DNA from: Kofleriaceae bacterium
GTDB lineage: Bacteria > Myxococcota_A > Polyangia > Haliangiales > Haliangiaceae
Reading direction: 5' to 3'
Length of the DNA stretch: 64,000 bases
NCBI GenBank assembly: GCA_018057825.1
Contig: JAGPCY010000019.1
Location: forward strand, 1-64,000
Shown here: one piece after another, positions 7,690 to 18,800 of the stretch
Numbering within the stretch: position 1 is the stretch's first letter
Layout: every line of letters starts with the position of its first letter
Program-made: the position numbers and the translations under genes
The notes under the pieces: model-generated
The model's database searches: none
Told to the model about the DNA's origin: nothing
The model's input: the letters and a program-made list of their open reading frames with translations, nothing else

Positions 7690-10419
7690 ATGAAAGCCCG
7701 CCTCCTGCCCGCCCTCGCCCTCGCTGTCGCCGGGCTCGTCGCCATCTGGTTCTTCGTCCTGCGCGATCCCGGCGGTTCGACCAAGGCCAAGCCATCGACG
7801 ACCCCGACCGCCGGCAGCGTCGGGTCCGGTCCGCGCGGTCCGGCCGGCGACCGCGGCCCAGCTCGGGGCGACGTCGGCGAGCCGACCGTCCTCATCGACG
7901 ACGACCCGGTCGGCGCCCTCCGGCTCGAGGGGCTGGTGCTCGACGCGAGCGAGCAGCCGGTCGCCGGCGCGACGGTGGTCGTGTCGACCAACCCGCGGCG
8001 CACGACCACCACCGACACCGACGGCAGCTTCGCCTTCGACAAGCTGGTCGGTCGCCCGTACACGCTGATCGCGCGCGCGCCAACCGGCGTCGGCGGTCCG
8101 CTCACGGCCAAGCTGACCGCGACCAGCGACCCGGTGGTGTTGCGCCTGCGCCCCGCCGGCTCGGTGACGGCGACCGTGGTCGACCGCGGCGGCCAGGCGG
8201 TGGCCAACGCCACCGTCGAGCTGCGTGGCCTCGACGCCCAGTCCGCGTCGACCGACGCCGCTGGCAAGGCCAGCTTCGCCCCGGTCGCGCCGGGCCGCTA
8301 TGAGGCGGTGGCGTCGGCCCCCGGCTTCGCGCCGGCGGTGGCGATCGCCGCGGTCGGCGCCGCCCAGACCGAGGTCACGCTGACGCTCATGCCCGGTGCC
8401 GCGGTCAGCGGTCGCGTGATCGACGAGCAGGGCCAGCCGGTGGTCGGGGCCCGCGTGATCTACGCCGGCGCCTCGGACTGGGGCGTGCAGGCCGACGAGC
8501 GCAAGGACGGCGTGGTCAGCGACGCTGCGGGCCAGTGGACCTTCGCCGCCCTGGGCGCGGGCAGCTATCGCTTCCAGGCCCGCCACGAGCGCTTCGCGCC
8601 GGGCACCAGCGCCATCGTCACCGTCGACGGCAAGACCGCGACCGAGGGCGTCGAGATCAAGGTCGCGGTCGGCGCCACGGTCGCCGGCAAGGTGGTCGAC
8701 ACCAGCGGCGCGCCGATCGCGTCGGCCCGGGTGCGGATCGGGGTCGCGACCCGCAGCATGGTCGGCAGCGAGCCTCGCCAGGTGTTCACCGCCGACGACG
8801 GCACCTTCGTGGTCCGCGGCCTGCCCAAGAAGCCCCTCGAGGCGGTGGCCTTGGCCGAGGTCGGCTCGTCGCGCACCACCGAGTTCGACGCCAGCGCCGG
8901 CGACGTCAAGGACCTGGTCTTGACCATCGATCAAACCGGCACGATCGCCGGGGTGGTGGTCGACAAGACCGGCGAACCCATCGAGGGCGTGCAGGTGAGC
9001 GCGATGCCCGACTTCCGCTCCGGCACCGGCGGGGATCCGATGCAGTTCCGGCTGCGCGGCTTCAACCCCGAGCTGACCGGCAGCGGCGGGCAGTTCACCC
9101 TGACCGGCCTGGCCCCGGGCACGTACCTGGTGCGGGCCAGCCGCAACCAGGGCATGCGCGGCCGGATGCCGGGCTTCGAAGGCACTGCGGCCGAGACCGG
9201 CACGACCAACCTGCGGATCGTCTTGCCCAACGACGGCGGCATCACCGGCAAGGTCGCGTTCGCCGACGGCACGATCCCGACGCAGTTCACCGTCGGCATC
9301 GGCTTCGCCAACGAGCCGGTGACGTCGAAGGACGGCAGCTTCACGCTCGATCAGGTGGCGCCGCAGAAGTACCAGCTATCGGTGCGCGGCCCCGACTTCG
9401 ACACCAGGTCCCTCGAGATCACCGTCGAGGAGGGCAAGGTCAATGACGTCGGCACGATCACGGTCAAGAAGGGCCGGGCGATCGCCGGCCGCGTGATGTA
9501 CCAGGGCAAGCCGGTGGTCGGCGCCACGGTCTTCGCCGGCCGCCAGATCTTCGGCACCGGCAGCACCAACTCCGCGGCGTTCGGGGGCCCGCCCGGCCGC
9601 GGCTCCACCCGCGAGGCCACCACCGACGAGGAGGGCCGGTTTCGGCTGACCGGTCTGGGCCCGGCGGCGCTGGCGGTGGTCGCCGAACACCCCGACCTCG
9701 GTCGGTCGGCGGCGCGCTATGTCCAGCGCGGCGCTCCCGACGAGCTGCAGCTCGAGATCCTGGTCGCCGGCTGGGGCGTCTTGACCGGGACGGTCAACAA
9801 CGACGACGGCCCGGCCGACGGCACGATCGTGTCGGCGCAGTCGGTGGCCACGCCCAACGCGCTCTACTCGGTGACCAGCGGCCCCGACGGCAGCTTCCGC
9901 TTCGACAAGCTCGCGCCCGACGTCTACAAGGTCTCCGCCATGCTCGGCAACCCGATGCGCGGCATGGCGTTCTACTCGAAGCAGGTCGCGGTCGGCCCCG
10001 GCACGCCGGCTCGGGTCGATCTCAAGGTCGAGCGCGGCGAGATCACGGTCAAGGTCTCGGTCACGGTGGCCGAAGGCGAGGTCACCGGTGGCGTGGCCTG
10101 GTTGATCAGCGGCTCGGTCACCGCGAAGAACGCCGAGCAGCTCAACCAGGTCACGGCCCAGCAACCCGAGGGCAGCTCGACCTTCGGCTTCATGATGGGC
10201 GCGCGGCCGCGGACGTTCGAGAACGTGCGCCCCGGCAACTACACCGCGTGCGTCGCCCTGGTCCCGGCCGGCCTCGGCCCGCGCGAGGCCGGCGAGTACT
10301 TCTCGAACCACGCCGCCGACCTGCCGGTCTTCTGCAAGGCCCTGGCGGTGCGGCCGACGCCGACCGAGCAAGAGGTCACGATCGCCGGCGCCGTGCCGCC
10401 GCGGCTGCCCGATGAGTAA
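7690..10419 (+). CDS. Membrane-anchored protein with multiple carboxypeptidase-regulatory-like domains
   Basis: This 909-residue protein starts with one N-terminal membrane helix (LLPALALAVAGLVAIWFFVL, 5-24) and a Gly/Ser/Thr/Pro linker. The rest is a chain of about nine 80-90-residue beta-sandwich modules of the CarboxypepD_reg/transthyretin-like type. Each shows G-x-V-x-D/N-x-x-G-x-P-[IV]-x-G-A-x-V and D-x-x-G-x-F-x-[FL]-x-x-L-x-x-x-x-Y-x-[LV], for example at residues about 78-130, 230-290, 335-390 and 425-490. Such modules are adhesive or structural in envelope proteins and have no peptidase activity themselves. Its stop overlaps the next gene region, so the two may be co-transcribed. Confidence 0.85.
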   Translation: MKARLLPALALAVAGLVAIWFFVLRDPGGSTKAKPSTTPTAGSVGSGPRGPAGDRGPARGDVGEPTVLIDDDPVGALRLEGLVLDASEQPVAGATVVVSTNPRRTTTTDTDGSFAFDKLVGRPYTLIARAPTGVGGPLTAKLTATSDPVVLRLRPAGSVTATVVDRGGQAVANATVELRGLDAQSASTDAAGKASFAPVAPGRYEAVASAPGFAPAVAIAAVGAAQTEVTLTLMPGAAVSGRVIDEQGQPVVGARVIYAGASDWGVQADERKDGVVSDAAGQWTFAALGAGSYRFQARHERFAPGTSAIVTVDGKTATEGVEIKVAVGATVAGKVVDTSGAPIASARVRIGVATRSMVGSEPRQVFTADDGTFVVRGLPKKPLEAVALAEVGSSRTTEFDASAGDVKDLVLTIDQTGTIAGVVVDKTGEPIEGVQVSAMPDFRSGTGGDPMQFRLRGFNPELTGSGGQFTLTGLAPGTYLVRASRNQGMRGRMPGFEGTAAETGTTNLRIVLPNDGGITGKVAFADGTIPTQFTVGIGFANEPVTSKDGSFTLDQVAPQKYQLSVRGPDFDTRSLEITVEEGKVNDVGTITVKKGRAIAGRVMYQGKPVVGATVFAGRQIFGTGSTNSAAFGGPPGRGSTREATTDEEGRFRLTGLGPAALAVVAEHPDLGRSAARYVQRGAPDELQLEILVAGWGVLTGTVNNDDGPADGTIVSAQSVATPNALYSVTSGPDGSFRFDKLAPDVYKVSAMLGNPMRGMAFYSKQVAVGPGTPARVDLKVERGEITVKVSVTVAEGEVTGGVAWLISGSVTAKNAEQLNQVTAQQPEGSSTFGFMMGARPRTFENVRPGNYTACVALVPAGLGPREAGEYFSNHAADLPVFCKALAVRPTPTEQEVTIAGAVPPRLPDE

Positions 10420-10471
10420 GCGCGACCGGCGAGAACTTGCCCCACCGCCACGGCGCCGCGATAACCGTGCC

Positions 10472-10813
10472 GTGACCAAGGTCGCCCTCGCCCTGGCCCT
10501 CACCGTGGCGTCCGCCGCTTGCGGCCGGGGCGCGACCGACGGCCCCACCTGCCGCCAGGCCGGCGCGCGCTTCGACCAGCTCGAGCGCGCCCAGCTCGCG
10601 ACCGCCGGGCTGCCCGAGGCCGAGCGCGACCGGGTCGCCCACCTGATCGCGCCGATGCGCGACGCGCTGATCCGCGCGTGCACCGAGCACGCCTGGACGG
10701 TGGCCGCCCGCACCTGCTTCAGCGACGCCGGCGATCGCGCCGGGTTCTACGCCTGCGAGAGCCAGCTCACGCCCGAGCAGCAGGCGCGCCTGGCCGCGGC
10801 CGCCGCCAAGTAG
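10472..10813 (+). CDS. Small putative lipoprotein, 113 aa
   Basis: A GTG at 10472 gives MTKVALALALTVASAAC, a compact type II signal with lipobox SAAC. The frame also has an ATG at 10412 overlapping the previous gene's stop, but this would add about 20 mostly Arg-rich residues before the signal and is less likely. The mature part is helical (RQAGARFDQLERAQLATAGL ... LTPEQQARLAAAAAK), with Cys in CTEH, CFSD and CESQ. It resembles small periplasmic helical proteins found in this phylum; no function can be assigned. Probably co-transcribed with the large upstream gene. Confidence 0.7.
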   Translation: MTKVALALALTVASAACGRGATDGPTCRQAGARFDQLERAQLATAGLPEAERDRVAHLIAPMRDALIRACTEHAWTVAARTCFSDAGDRAGFYACESQLTPEQQARLAAAAAK

Positions 10814-10846
10814 CGGCCCCCACGCCGGTCGCGCCGGTCGCGCCGG

Positions 10847-11752
10847 TCACGCCGGCGGCGCCGCGCCCTCGCGATCGACCGCCAGGCCCATCGCGTGGTA
10901 GCCCATGTCGACGTAGATCGTCGTGCCGGTGATCGCGGCCGCCAGCGGCGACGCCAGGAACGCCGCGGTGTGGCCGACGTCGGCGGCCGCCAGGGGCGCG
11001 GTCAGCGGCGAGTTGCGCCCGCTGTAGTCGACCATCTGATCGATGAAGCCGATCGCCGACGCGGCCCGCGACGCGAAGGGCCCGGCCGAGATCACGTTGA
11101 CGCGGTGGCCCCAGGCTCGGCCGGCCTCGTAGGCCAGGGTGCGGGTGTCGCTCTCGAGGGCGGCCTTGGCCGACGACATGCCGCCGCCGTAGCCCGGCAC
11201 CACGCGCTGGCTGGCCAGGTACGACAGCGACAGGAACGACCCGCCGCGCGGCATGATCGGCCCGAAGGCCTGGACCATCGAGACGAACGAGTAGGCCGAG
11301 GCCGACAGCGCCGCCAGGTAGCCCTTGCGGCTGGTCTCGGTGAGCGGCTTCTTGACCTCGGGGCCGTTGGCCAGGGAGTGGATCACGATGTCGACGCCCC
11401 CGAAGTCGGTCGCCATCTGCGACGCGACGCCGTGGATCGTGAAGTCGCCGCAGTCGCGGTAGCGGCGCGACTCGCGGACCTCGGCCGGGACCTCGTCGAG
11501 GCGATCGTACTCGGCGTCGAGCGGGTAGATCTTGGCGAACCCGAACTTTTCGCCGTCGGCCAGGGTCAGCGAGGCGTCGAGCTTGCCGCGGTTGAGCATG
11601 GTCTGGAAGATCGTGAGCGCCGGCGGCCAGGTGCCGACCGCGACGGTCGCGCCGGCCTCGGCGAGGGCCTTGGCGATGGCGAACCCGAAGCCGCCGTCGT
11701 CGGCGACCCCCGCGACCAGAGCGCGCTTGCCGGTGAGATCGATGCGGAGCAT
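10847..11752 (-). CDS. fabI: Enoyl-[acyl-carrier-protein] reductase (NADH), plant-type FabI
   Basis: This 301-residue short-chain dehydrogenase/reductase catalyses the last reduction of each fatty-acid elongation cycle (trans-2-enoyl-ACP to acyl-ACP). The N-terminal dinucleotide site is [21 protein letters not shown]. The active site is Tyr178, Tyr188 and Lys196 in [20 protein letters not shown]. The eight-residue step from the second Tyr to Lys and the long insert after the cofactor site match plant/chlamydial-type FabI rather than the E. coli type. The C-terminal half has the substrate loop [17 protein letters not shown] and the usual end [16 protein letters not shown]. It is cytoplasmic and apparently monocistronic; its 3' end faces the small lipoprotein gene. 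Confidence 0.95.
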   Translation of the reverse strand: MLRIDLTGKRALVAGVADDGGFGFAIAKALAEAGATVAVGTWPPALTIFQTMLNRGKLDASLTLADGEKFGFAKIYPLDAEYDRLDEVPAEVRESRRYRDCGDFTIHGVASQMATDFGGVDIVIHSLANGPEVKKPLTETSRKGYLAALSASAYSFVSMVQAFGPIMPRGGSFLSLSYLASQRVVPGYGGGMSSAKAALESDTRTLAYEAGRAWGHRVNVISAGPFASRAASAIGFIDQMVDYSGRNSPLTAPLAAADVGHTAAFLASPLAAAITGTTIYVDMGYHAMGLAVDREGAAPPA

Positions 11753-11783
11753 GAGCGGGTCATCGCCCGGCGCCGCCGCGCTG

Positions 11784-12533
11784 TCAATTCGGCGCGCGGC
11801 GAGCGGCCACCTCGAGGCCCACCTCGACCCCGGCGTCGACCGGCCCGGTCCGCCCCGACTCGCCCCCGTCGCGCGGCGCCCCCGGGCACATCCCCGGCAC
11901 GTAGTCGGCGTCGCACAGGCACGCGCAGTCGGCGAACGGCGTGGCCCCCGGGCAGCGCGGCACGATGGTCCGGGTCACGGTCGCCCGACGCGAGCCGTCT
12001 TCGATCGTCAGCTCGAGCTGCCACGGCACGTCGTAGAGATCGCGGTCCGAGGTCAGGTTGGGACAGACCGCGAGGTTGGGCATCGACGCGAACAGGGGAT
12101 CGGTCGGCGCCGCCCATCCGTCGTCGCGCGCGTATAGCGACGCCGGCCGCGACTCGAGGCCGACGACCCGACCGGTGGCGGGATCGCGCAGGGCCGCGGT
12201 GACCTGGCTCGAGCACCCGGGCACGTTGCGCGCCCGAACCCCGACCAGGAGGATGATGCCGCCCTGAGGCGGGACCATCATGAGGACGTCGGCGCCCTCG
12301 ACCAGCTCGGTGCCACCGACGTCGGGGCCGAGCCCGCTCAGCGGCACCAGCTCGATCGGCGCGGCGCGATCGCCGATCATCCACGGGCTGCACTGCGTCG
12401 GATCGGGCGGGGCATCGATCGGCGCGTCGAACCGACTGTCGACGCTGGCGTCGAGCACCGCGGCGCCGTCGGAGCAGGCGGCGACGCCGGCAGTGGCGGC
12501 GACCAGAGCGATCGCGAGGAGGGGTCCACGCAT
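11784..12533 (-). CDS. Putative lipoprotein, 249 aa
   Basis: The start at 12533 ([20 protein letters not shown]) gives a signal with lipobox VAAC; the upstream part of the open frame is basic shadow sequence. An Asp/Ala/Pro-rich linker ([18 protein letters not shown]) leads to a beta-rich domain with conserved-looking Cys residues ([26 protein letters not shown]). The C-terminal Cys cluster suggests disulfides in an extracytoplasmic setting. No family recognised. Monocistronic, divergent from the RHS gene. Confidence 0.75.
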   Translation of the reverse strand: MRGPLLAIALVAATAGVAACSDGAAVLDASVDSRFDAPIDAPPDPTQCSPWMIGDRAAPIELVPLSGLGPDVGGTELVEGADVLMMVPPQGGIILLVGVRARNVPGCSSQVTAALRDPATGRVVGLESRPASLYARDDGWAAPTDPLFASMPNLAVCPNLTSDRDLYDVPWQLELTIEDGSRRATVTRTIVPRCPGATPFADCACLCDADYVPGMCPGAPRDGGESGRTGPVDAGVEVGLEVAARRAPN

Positions 12534-12800
12534 CGCGCGACTATCGCCGCGACCGGGGCCCCACCGCCAGGACCTGGCCGCCGCGATGCGACCGCGATCA
12601 CCTCGCCGCTCACCCTGGCGGGGCGAGTTGCGGCACGCCGCCACGGCGCTCCGGTGCGGCCGGCGCGCACATCGTCACCGATAGAGGCAAACAACGACAC
12701 GCTCGACGGCTTGCTCGCCGTCGCGACCCGCGCCTACCGTCCTGGCTGTCCATGCCGAGGGGCAGGATGGGGGCGCCCGCTCATCGCGATGAGGAGTCCC

Positions 12801-15800
12801 ATGTCGACACGCCTGACTCGTCCACATCTCTGGGTCGTGACGGTGGTGATGGGGGCGATGGTGATCCTGGGAGCGCCGCCTTCGGTCCGCGCTCAGGACA
12901 ACAAGGCCGCGCTCAAGGTCGACCCGTTCTTCGGCGGGCTGCAGCAGCAGGTGCCGATCGAGGTGCCGGCCTTCCGCGGCCTCGAGCCGCGGCTCGCGCT
13001 GGCGTACTCGTCGAGCGCCGGCAACGGCCTGGCCGGCGTCGGCTGGACCCTGACCGGGGTCGGCGCGATCGAGCGCGGGCAGAAGGGCCGCGGCGCGCCC
13101 AACTACGACGGCGCCGACGTCTTCTTCCTCGACGGCCAGGAGCTGGTGCCGTGCGTCGGCGGCATGATCAGCCCGAGCTGCACGACCTGCCCGGCCGGCT
13201 ACACCTGCTACGCGACCCGCATCGAGGGCTTCCAGCGCATCGGCTATCGCGCCAGCGACGACACCTGGGCGTTGTGGGAGAAGGACGGCACCCGGGTCAG
13301 CTTCGCGCCGACCCACCGCGCGTCGACGCCGTCGCAGAGCTGCACCAGCAACACCGTCAGCGGCTCGAGCGGCGCCTGGTCGGGCTGGAGCGGCTACTAC
13401 CTCACCGACCTCGGCGGCAGCGGCACCGCGCTGTCGGCCACCCGCTACGGCGAGTACGGCAACGAGAGCAAGGCGATGACGATCGGCGGCGCGGCGATGT
13501 CGAGCGGCGGCTGGTCGGGCTGGAGCGGCTACTACCTGACCGACGTCACCGCGTCGGGCAACACGTTGACCGTGCAGCGCTACGGCGAGTACGGCAATGA
13601 GACCCGCACGATCTACCTGGGCGGCAACATCACCGCCACCGACGGTGGCTGGTCGGGCTGGAGCGGGTACTACGTCACCGACATCGCGGTCAGCGGCACC
13701 GCGATCACGCTGACCCGGGCCGGCGAGTACGGCAACGAGACCAAGACGATCTCGCTGTCGAACGTCGTGTGCACGCCGACCCAGACCGCGCTCGGCACGT
13801 TCCGCTGGGGCCAGCAGTCGGTCGCCGACACCAGCGGCAACACCGTCAACTACGCCTGGTGGTGCGACGGCAATCCGCACCTGGCGTGCTACCCCGACAC
13901 CGTCTCGTACAACGGCACGACGGTGCGGTTCTGGCGCGAGGCCCGGCCCGATCCGCACAACTTCTCGACCGGCTCGGGCACCGTCGGCCGCCAGAGCTAC
14001 CGCCTGCGCTCGATCGACGTCACGGTCAGCGGCAGCCGGGCCCGCGCCTACAAGCTCGGCTACACGACCGCGCCGTCGACCGGGCGCTCGACCCTGGCCA
14101 GCGTCCAGCAGTTCGGTCGCGACGCCACCGTCGACGGCGCCGGTGGGGTCAGCGGCGGCACCGCGCTGCCGGCCAACAGCTTCGGCTACGACGGCCTGGC
14201 GCCGGCGACCACCACCTGCCGCCTCGACAGCGCGGTGGTGAGCGGCGGGATGGCGAGCAACTGGGGCGAGTGCATGCCCTACCTGCACGCGGTCTCGGCC
14301 GGCGGCAACGCGATCACCTTCTCGAGCGGCTGCGGCTCGGGGGCCGTGACCCTCAACAACGTCACGGTGTCGGGTGGCCTGGCCCAGAGCTGGGGCGAGT
14401 GCACGCCGTGGGTCTACCAGGTCACGGCCAGCGGCAACCAGCTCACCTTCCACACCAACTGCGGCACCGGCACCGTGACCTTGTCGGGCGCGACCGTCAG
14501 CGGCGGCTTCAGCCCCGGGTGGGGCGAGTGCACGCCGTACGTCGACTCGGTGACCGCCAGCGGCAACACGATCACGTTCAACAGCAACTGCGGCGCCGGC
14601 GCGGTCACGGTCGAGAGCACCAACACCTGCGCCAGCTCGCCCCACGCCAACAGCACCTACGACGGCCACGGCTCGGGCGGCCACGGCGACAGCTTCGCCG
14701 ACCTCGACGGCGACGGCGACAACGAGTACGTGACCCGCAACAACTTCACTCACTACGTCACGACCTACGGCCCGACCGGCGTCACCAACCAGACCTTCAC
14801 CGGCTGCCACGGCGTCGGCGCCCACGGCTGGACCTACACCGACGTCGACGGCGACGGCAAGCAGGAGTACGTCACCCGCACCAGCAGCACCCACTACATC
14901 ACCCGGTACGTCGGCGGCGCCTGCGTCAGCCAGACCTTCACCGGCGGCCACGGGGTCGGCAGCCACGGCTGGACCTACGCCGATATCGATGGCGACGGCA
15001 AGCAGGAGTACGTCACCCGCACCGGCGGCACGCACTACATCACCCGCTACACCGCGACCGGGCTGACCAACCAGACCTTCACCAACTGCCACGGCGTGGG
15101 CTCGACCGGCTGGAGCTACGCCGACGTCGACGGCGACGGCAAGCAGGAGTACGTCACCCACTCGAGCGGCACGTTCTACATCTCGCGCTACGGCGCCACC
15201 GGCTGCGTCAACCAGACCTTCACCGGCGGCTTCGGCGTCGGCAGCGACGGCTGGACCTTCGCCGACGTCGACGGCGACGGCAAGCAGGAGTACGTCACCC
15301 GCAACGGCGGCACTCACCTGGTCACTCGGTTCACCGCCCGCGGGCTCCTGAACCAGACCATCACCGGCTGCCACGGCCTCGGCTCCGACGGCTGGACCTA
15401 CGCCGACGTCGACGGCGACGGCCAGTCCGACTACCTGACCCGCACCGGCTCGACCCACTACCGCAGCCGCTACACCGCCACCGGCTGCGTCAACGAGAGC
15501 TTCCTGGCCCACGGCAGCGGCACCACCGGCTCGACCTGGGTCGACATCGACGGCGATCGCCGGGCCGACTACGTCGCGCGCAGCGGCGGCAAGCACTACG
15601 TGACCCGCTACGGCTGGCGGCCCGACACCTTGACCTCGGTCACCGGCATGTTCGGCAGCACCTCGACGATCGCCTACAAGCCGGCGACCGCGTGGCCCAA
15701 CACCAACGCGGTGCCGGCGTCGCCGACGGTGGCGTCGATCACGACCAGCGACGGCCGCGGCACCAGCTCGACCACCAACTACGCCTACCAGGGCGGGTTG

Positions 15801-18800
15801 TGGTCGGCGACCGAGCGGCGGTTCCTCGGCTTCCGCAAGGTGACGACGGTCGTCGACGCCGCCGGCAACTACACCGAGACCTACTACCACCAGCACGTCG
15901 GCTGCATCGCCAAGCCCGAGGCGACCTACTTCCGCAACGCCGCCGGCCAGATCTTCACCTACTCGAGCTACAGCTACGCTGAGAACGCCGCGCCGCCGTA
16001 CACGTCGCTCCTGACCCAGCGCTGGGACTACGAGTGCAACCTCGACGCCTCGTGTCGCCGGCTGGTCACGACGCTCGGCTACGACACCTACGGCAACGTC
16101 ACCGCCAGCTACGAGTACGGCGACTACGACGTCGCCGGCGACGAGCGCACGACGACCCGCGGCTACTACCCCAACACCGCCGCATACATCACCGGCCACC
16201 CGGCCTACGAGAACGTCCACGCCGGCATCGGCACCGGCGGCGCGCTCAAGCGCCAGACCCTCAACACCTACGATGGCGGCACCACCTACGCCGCCGCGCC
16301 GGGGTCCCGCGGCCTCCTGACGCGTCGGCAGCGCTGGCTCGATCAGACCGGCGGCTACGCCACTCGCAGCTTCGCCTACGACGCCTGGGGCAACCGCACC
16401 AGCGAGACCGACGAGGTCGGCGCGACCCAGACCTTCACCTTCGACTCGACCTACCGGATGTATCGGACCCGGCGGTGCGACGCGCTCAACCACTGCCAGG
16501 CCACCACCTACGATGTCGTGCTCGGCGGCGTCACCAGCGACACCGATCCCAACAGCAAGACCCACTCCCGGACCTACGACGCGCTCGGCCGCCTGGCCAC
16601 CGAGACCCCACCGATGGGCGGCACGATCCAGTACCAGTACCTGTCGTGGGGCTCGCCGACCGCGCAGCGCATCCGCCAGATCTTGCCCGACGGCTCGGCC
16701 GACGGGCTGTGGGCCGAGCAGTACCTCGACGGCGCCGGCCGCACCTATCGCTGGGTCCGCGAGGGTGGACTCGAGCGCTCCCAGCTCTTCTTTGGCCTCA
16801 CCACCCGGACCTGGAAGCTGTCGGCGTGGTACGCGCCGGCCTCGGGCCCACCGACCTACCAGGTCTACGCCTACGACGGCGCCGGTCGCATGGTCCGCTC
16901 GACCAACCCCGACGGCACCTTCGCCGAGGTCAGCTACGGCGACGGCTACGTGGTCCGCACCAACGAGGTCGGCGATGTCCGCACCGAGTACCAGGACGGC
17001 AGCGGTCAGATCGGCCGCGTGGTCGAGTGGGACGGCACCACCTCGCGGTCGACGTTCTACAACCGCGACGCCCTGGGCCGGCTGGTGTCGACCGTCGATA
17101 GCGCCGGCGCCACCTCGACCTCGACCTGGGACTCCCTCGATCGCCGGATCGCGACCTGCGATCCCGACCTCGGCTGCTGGAGCTACGGCTACGACCTGGC
17201 CGGCCGGCAGACCTCGAGCACCGACGCTCGCGGCGTGACGCTCACCATGACCTACGACGCCGGCGGTCGGCCGCTGCGCCGGACCCGCCCCGACGGCACC
17301 GCGGTGGTGTGGACCTACGACGAGGCCGGCCACGGCGACGGCAAGGGCGATCGCCCGACCTCGGTCACCTGGTCGACCGGCAGCGACAGCTTCACCTACG
17401 ACGCGACGGGACGGGTGACGCGCAACACCCGGTGCGTCCTCGGGCAGTGCCGGACCACGTCGTGGACCTACGACGCCCTCGGCCGCCAGACCGCTGTGAC
17501 CTACGGCGATGGCGAGGTCGTGACCACGACCTACGACAGCGCGGGGCGGCTCGCGTCAGTGCCGGGCTACGTCACCGCCGCGGCGTGGAACCCGCGCGAT
17601 CAGCTCACCGCGATGACCTTCGCCAACGGCACGGTCCAGACCTACGGCTACAGCGCGACCCGCGGCTGGCTGACCTCGTCGCTGGTGACCGGCTCGACCG
17701 CGCTCTACCAGATCAACTACAACTACGACGCCGCGGGTCGCGTGATCTCGACCGCGTCGATGACCGACTCGTCGCACAACTCCGGGTTCACCTACGATCG
17801 CCTGGGCCGGTTGACCGCGGTCGGCGGCGCCCAGGCCGAGTCGTTCACGTACAGCCCGACCGGCAACATCGCGTCGAGCACGACGCTCGGCGCGTACACC
17901 TACGGCTCGAGCAAGGTCCACGCGGTGACCGCGACCGCGGTGACCGGCGCCTACGCCTACGACGCCAACGGCAACCTCACCAGCGGCGGCGGCCGGACCT
18001 TGACCTGGGACGCCGACAACCGCCTGGCCTCAGTGACCTCGGGCAGCGGCACCAGCACCTACAGCTACGATCCCGACGGGCAGCGCATCGCCCGCCAGAC
18101 CGCGGCCGGCACCACGCGGTTCTACGGCAAGCTCCTCGAGGTCGCGCCCGACGGCACCGTGACCAAGCACGTCTACGCCGGGCCGATGGTGGTCGCGCGC
18201 AAGAGCACCGCCGGCACGTTCTGGATGCACCAGGATCGCCTGGGCTCGATCAAGCTCCTGACCTCGGCCACCGGCACCCCCGCGCGCCACTACACCTACT
18301 CGGCGTTCGGCCGCACCACCGCGACCACCGGCACCGCGCCCAACGTCCGCGGCTACGGCGGCCACGAGGCCGACGCCGACACCGGGCTGGTCTACATGAA
18401 CGCCCGCTACTACGACCCGGCGCTGGGTCGGTTCATCTCGCCCGACACGGTCATCCCGGATCCGCACAACCCGCAGGCGCTCAACCGCTACGCCTACGCC
18501 TACAACAACCCGATCAGCAACATCGACCCGACCGGGCACGTGCCGGTGGTGGCGGCGGTCTTGGCGGCGGTGGCCGCGGTGGGCACCGAGTACTTCGTGG
18601 TCGCGGTGATCGGCGCCGCGATCACCACCGTCGGCTACCTGGCCGACGATCCGGTCCTCATGACGATCGGCGGCATCCTCAGCGGCTTCGCCGGCGGCGC
18701 CAACGGCCTGCTCCTCGGCGGAGGTACCGCGGGCGGAGTCCTGGGCGCGAGCGTCGCCGCCCTGACCTCACCGCTGTCACCGCTCGATCCCAGCATCAAA

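Noticed and set aside
12675..17333. A 1.5-kilo-residue open frame on the minus strand
   Set aside because: It is antisense to the RHS gene, translates to Gly/Ala/Val/Arg-rich sequence without domains, and arises from the GC-rich third positions of the real gene.
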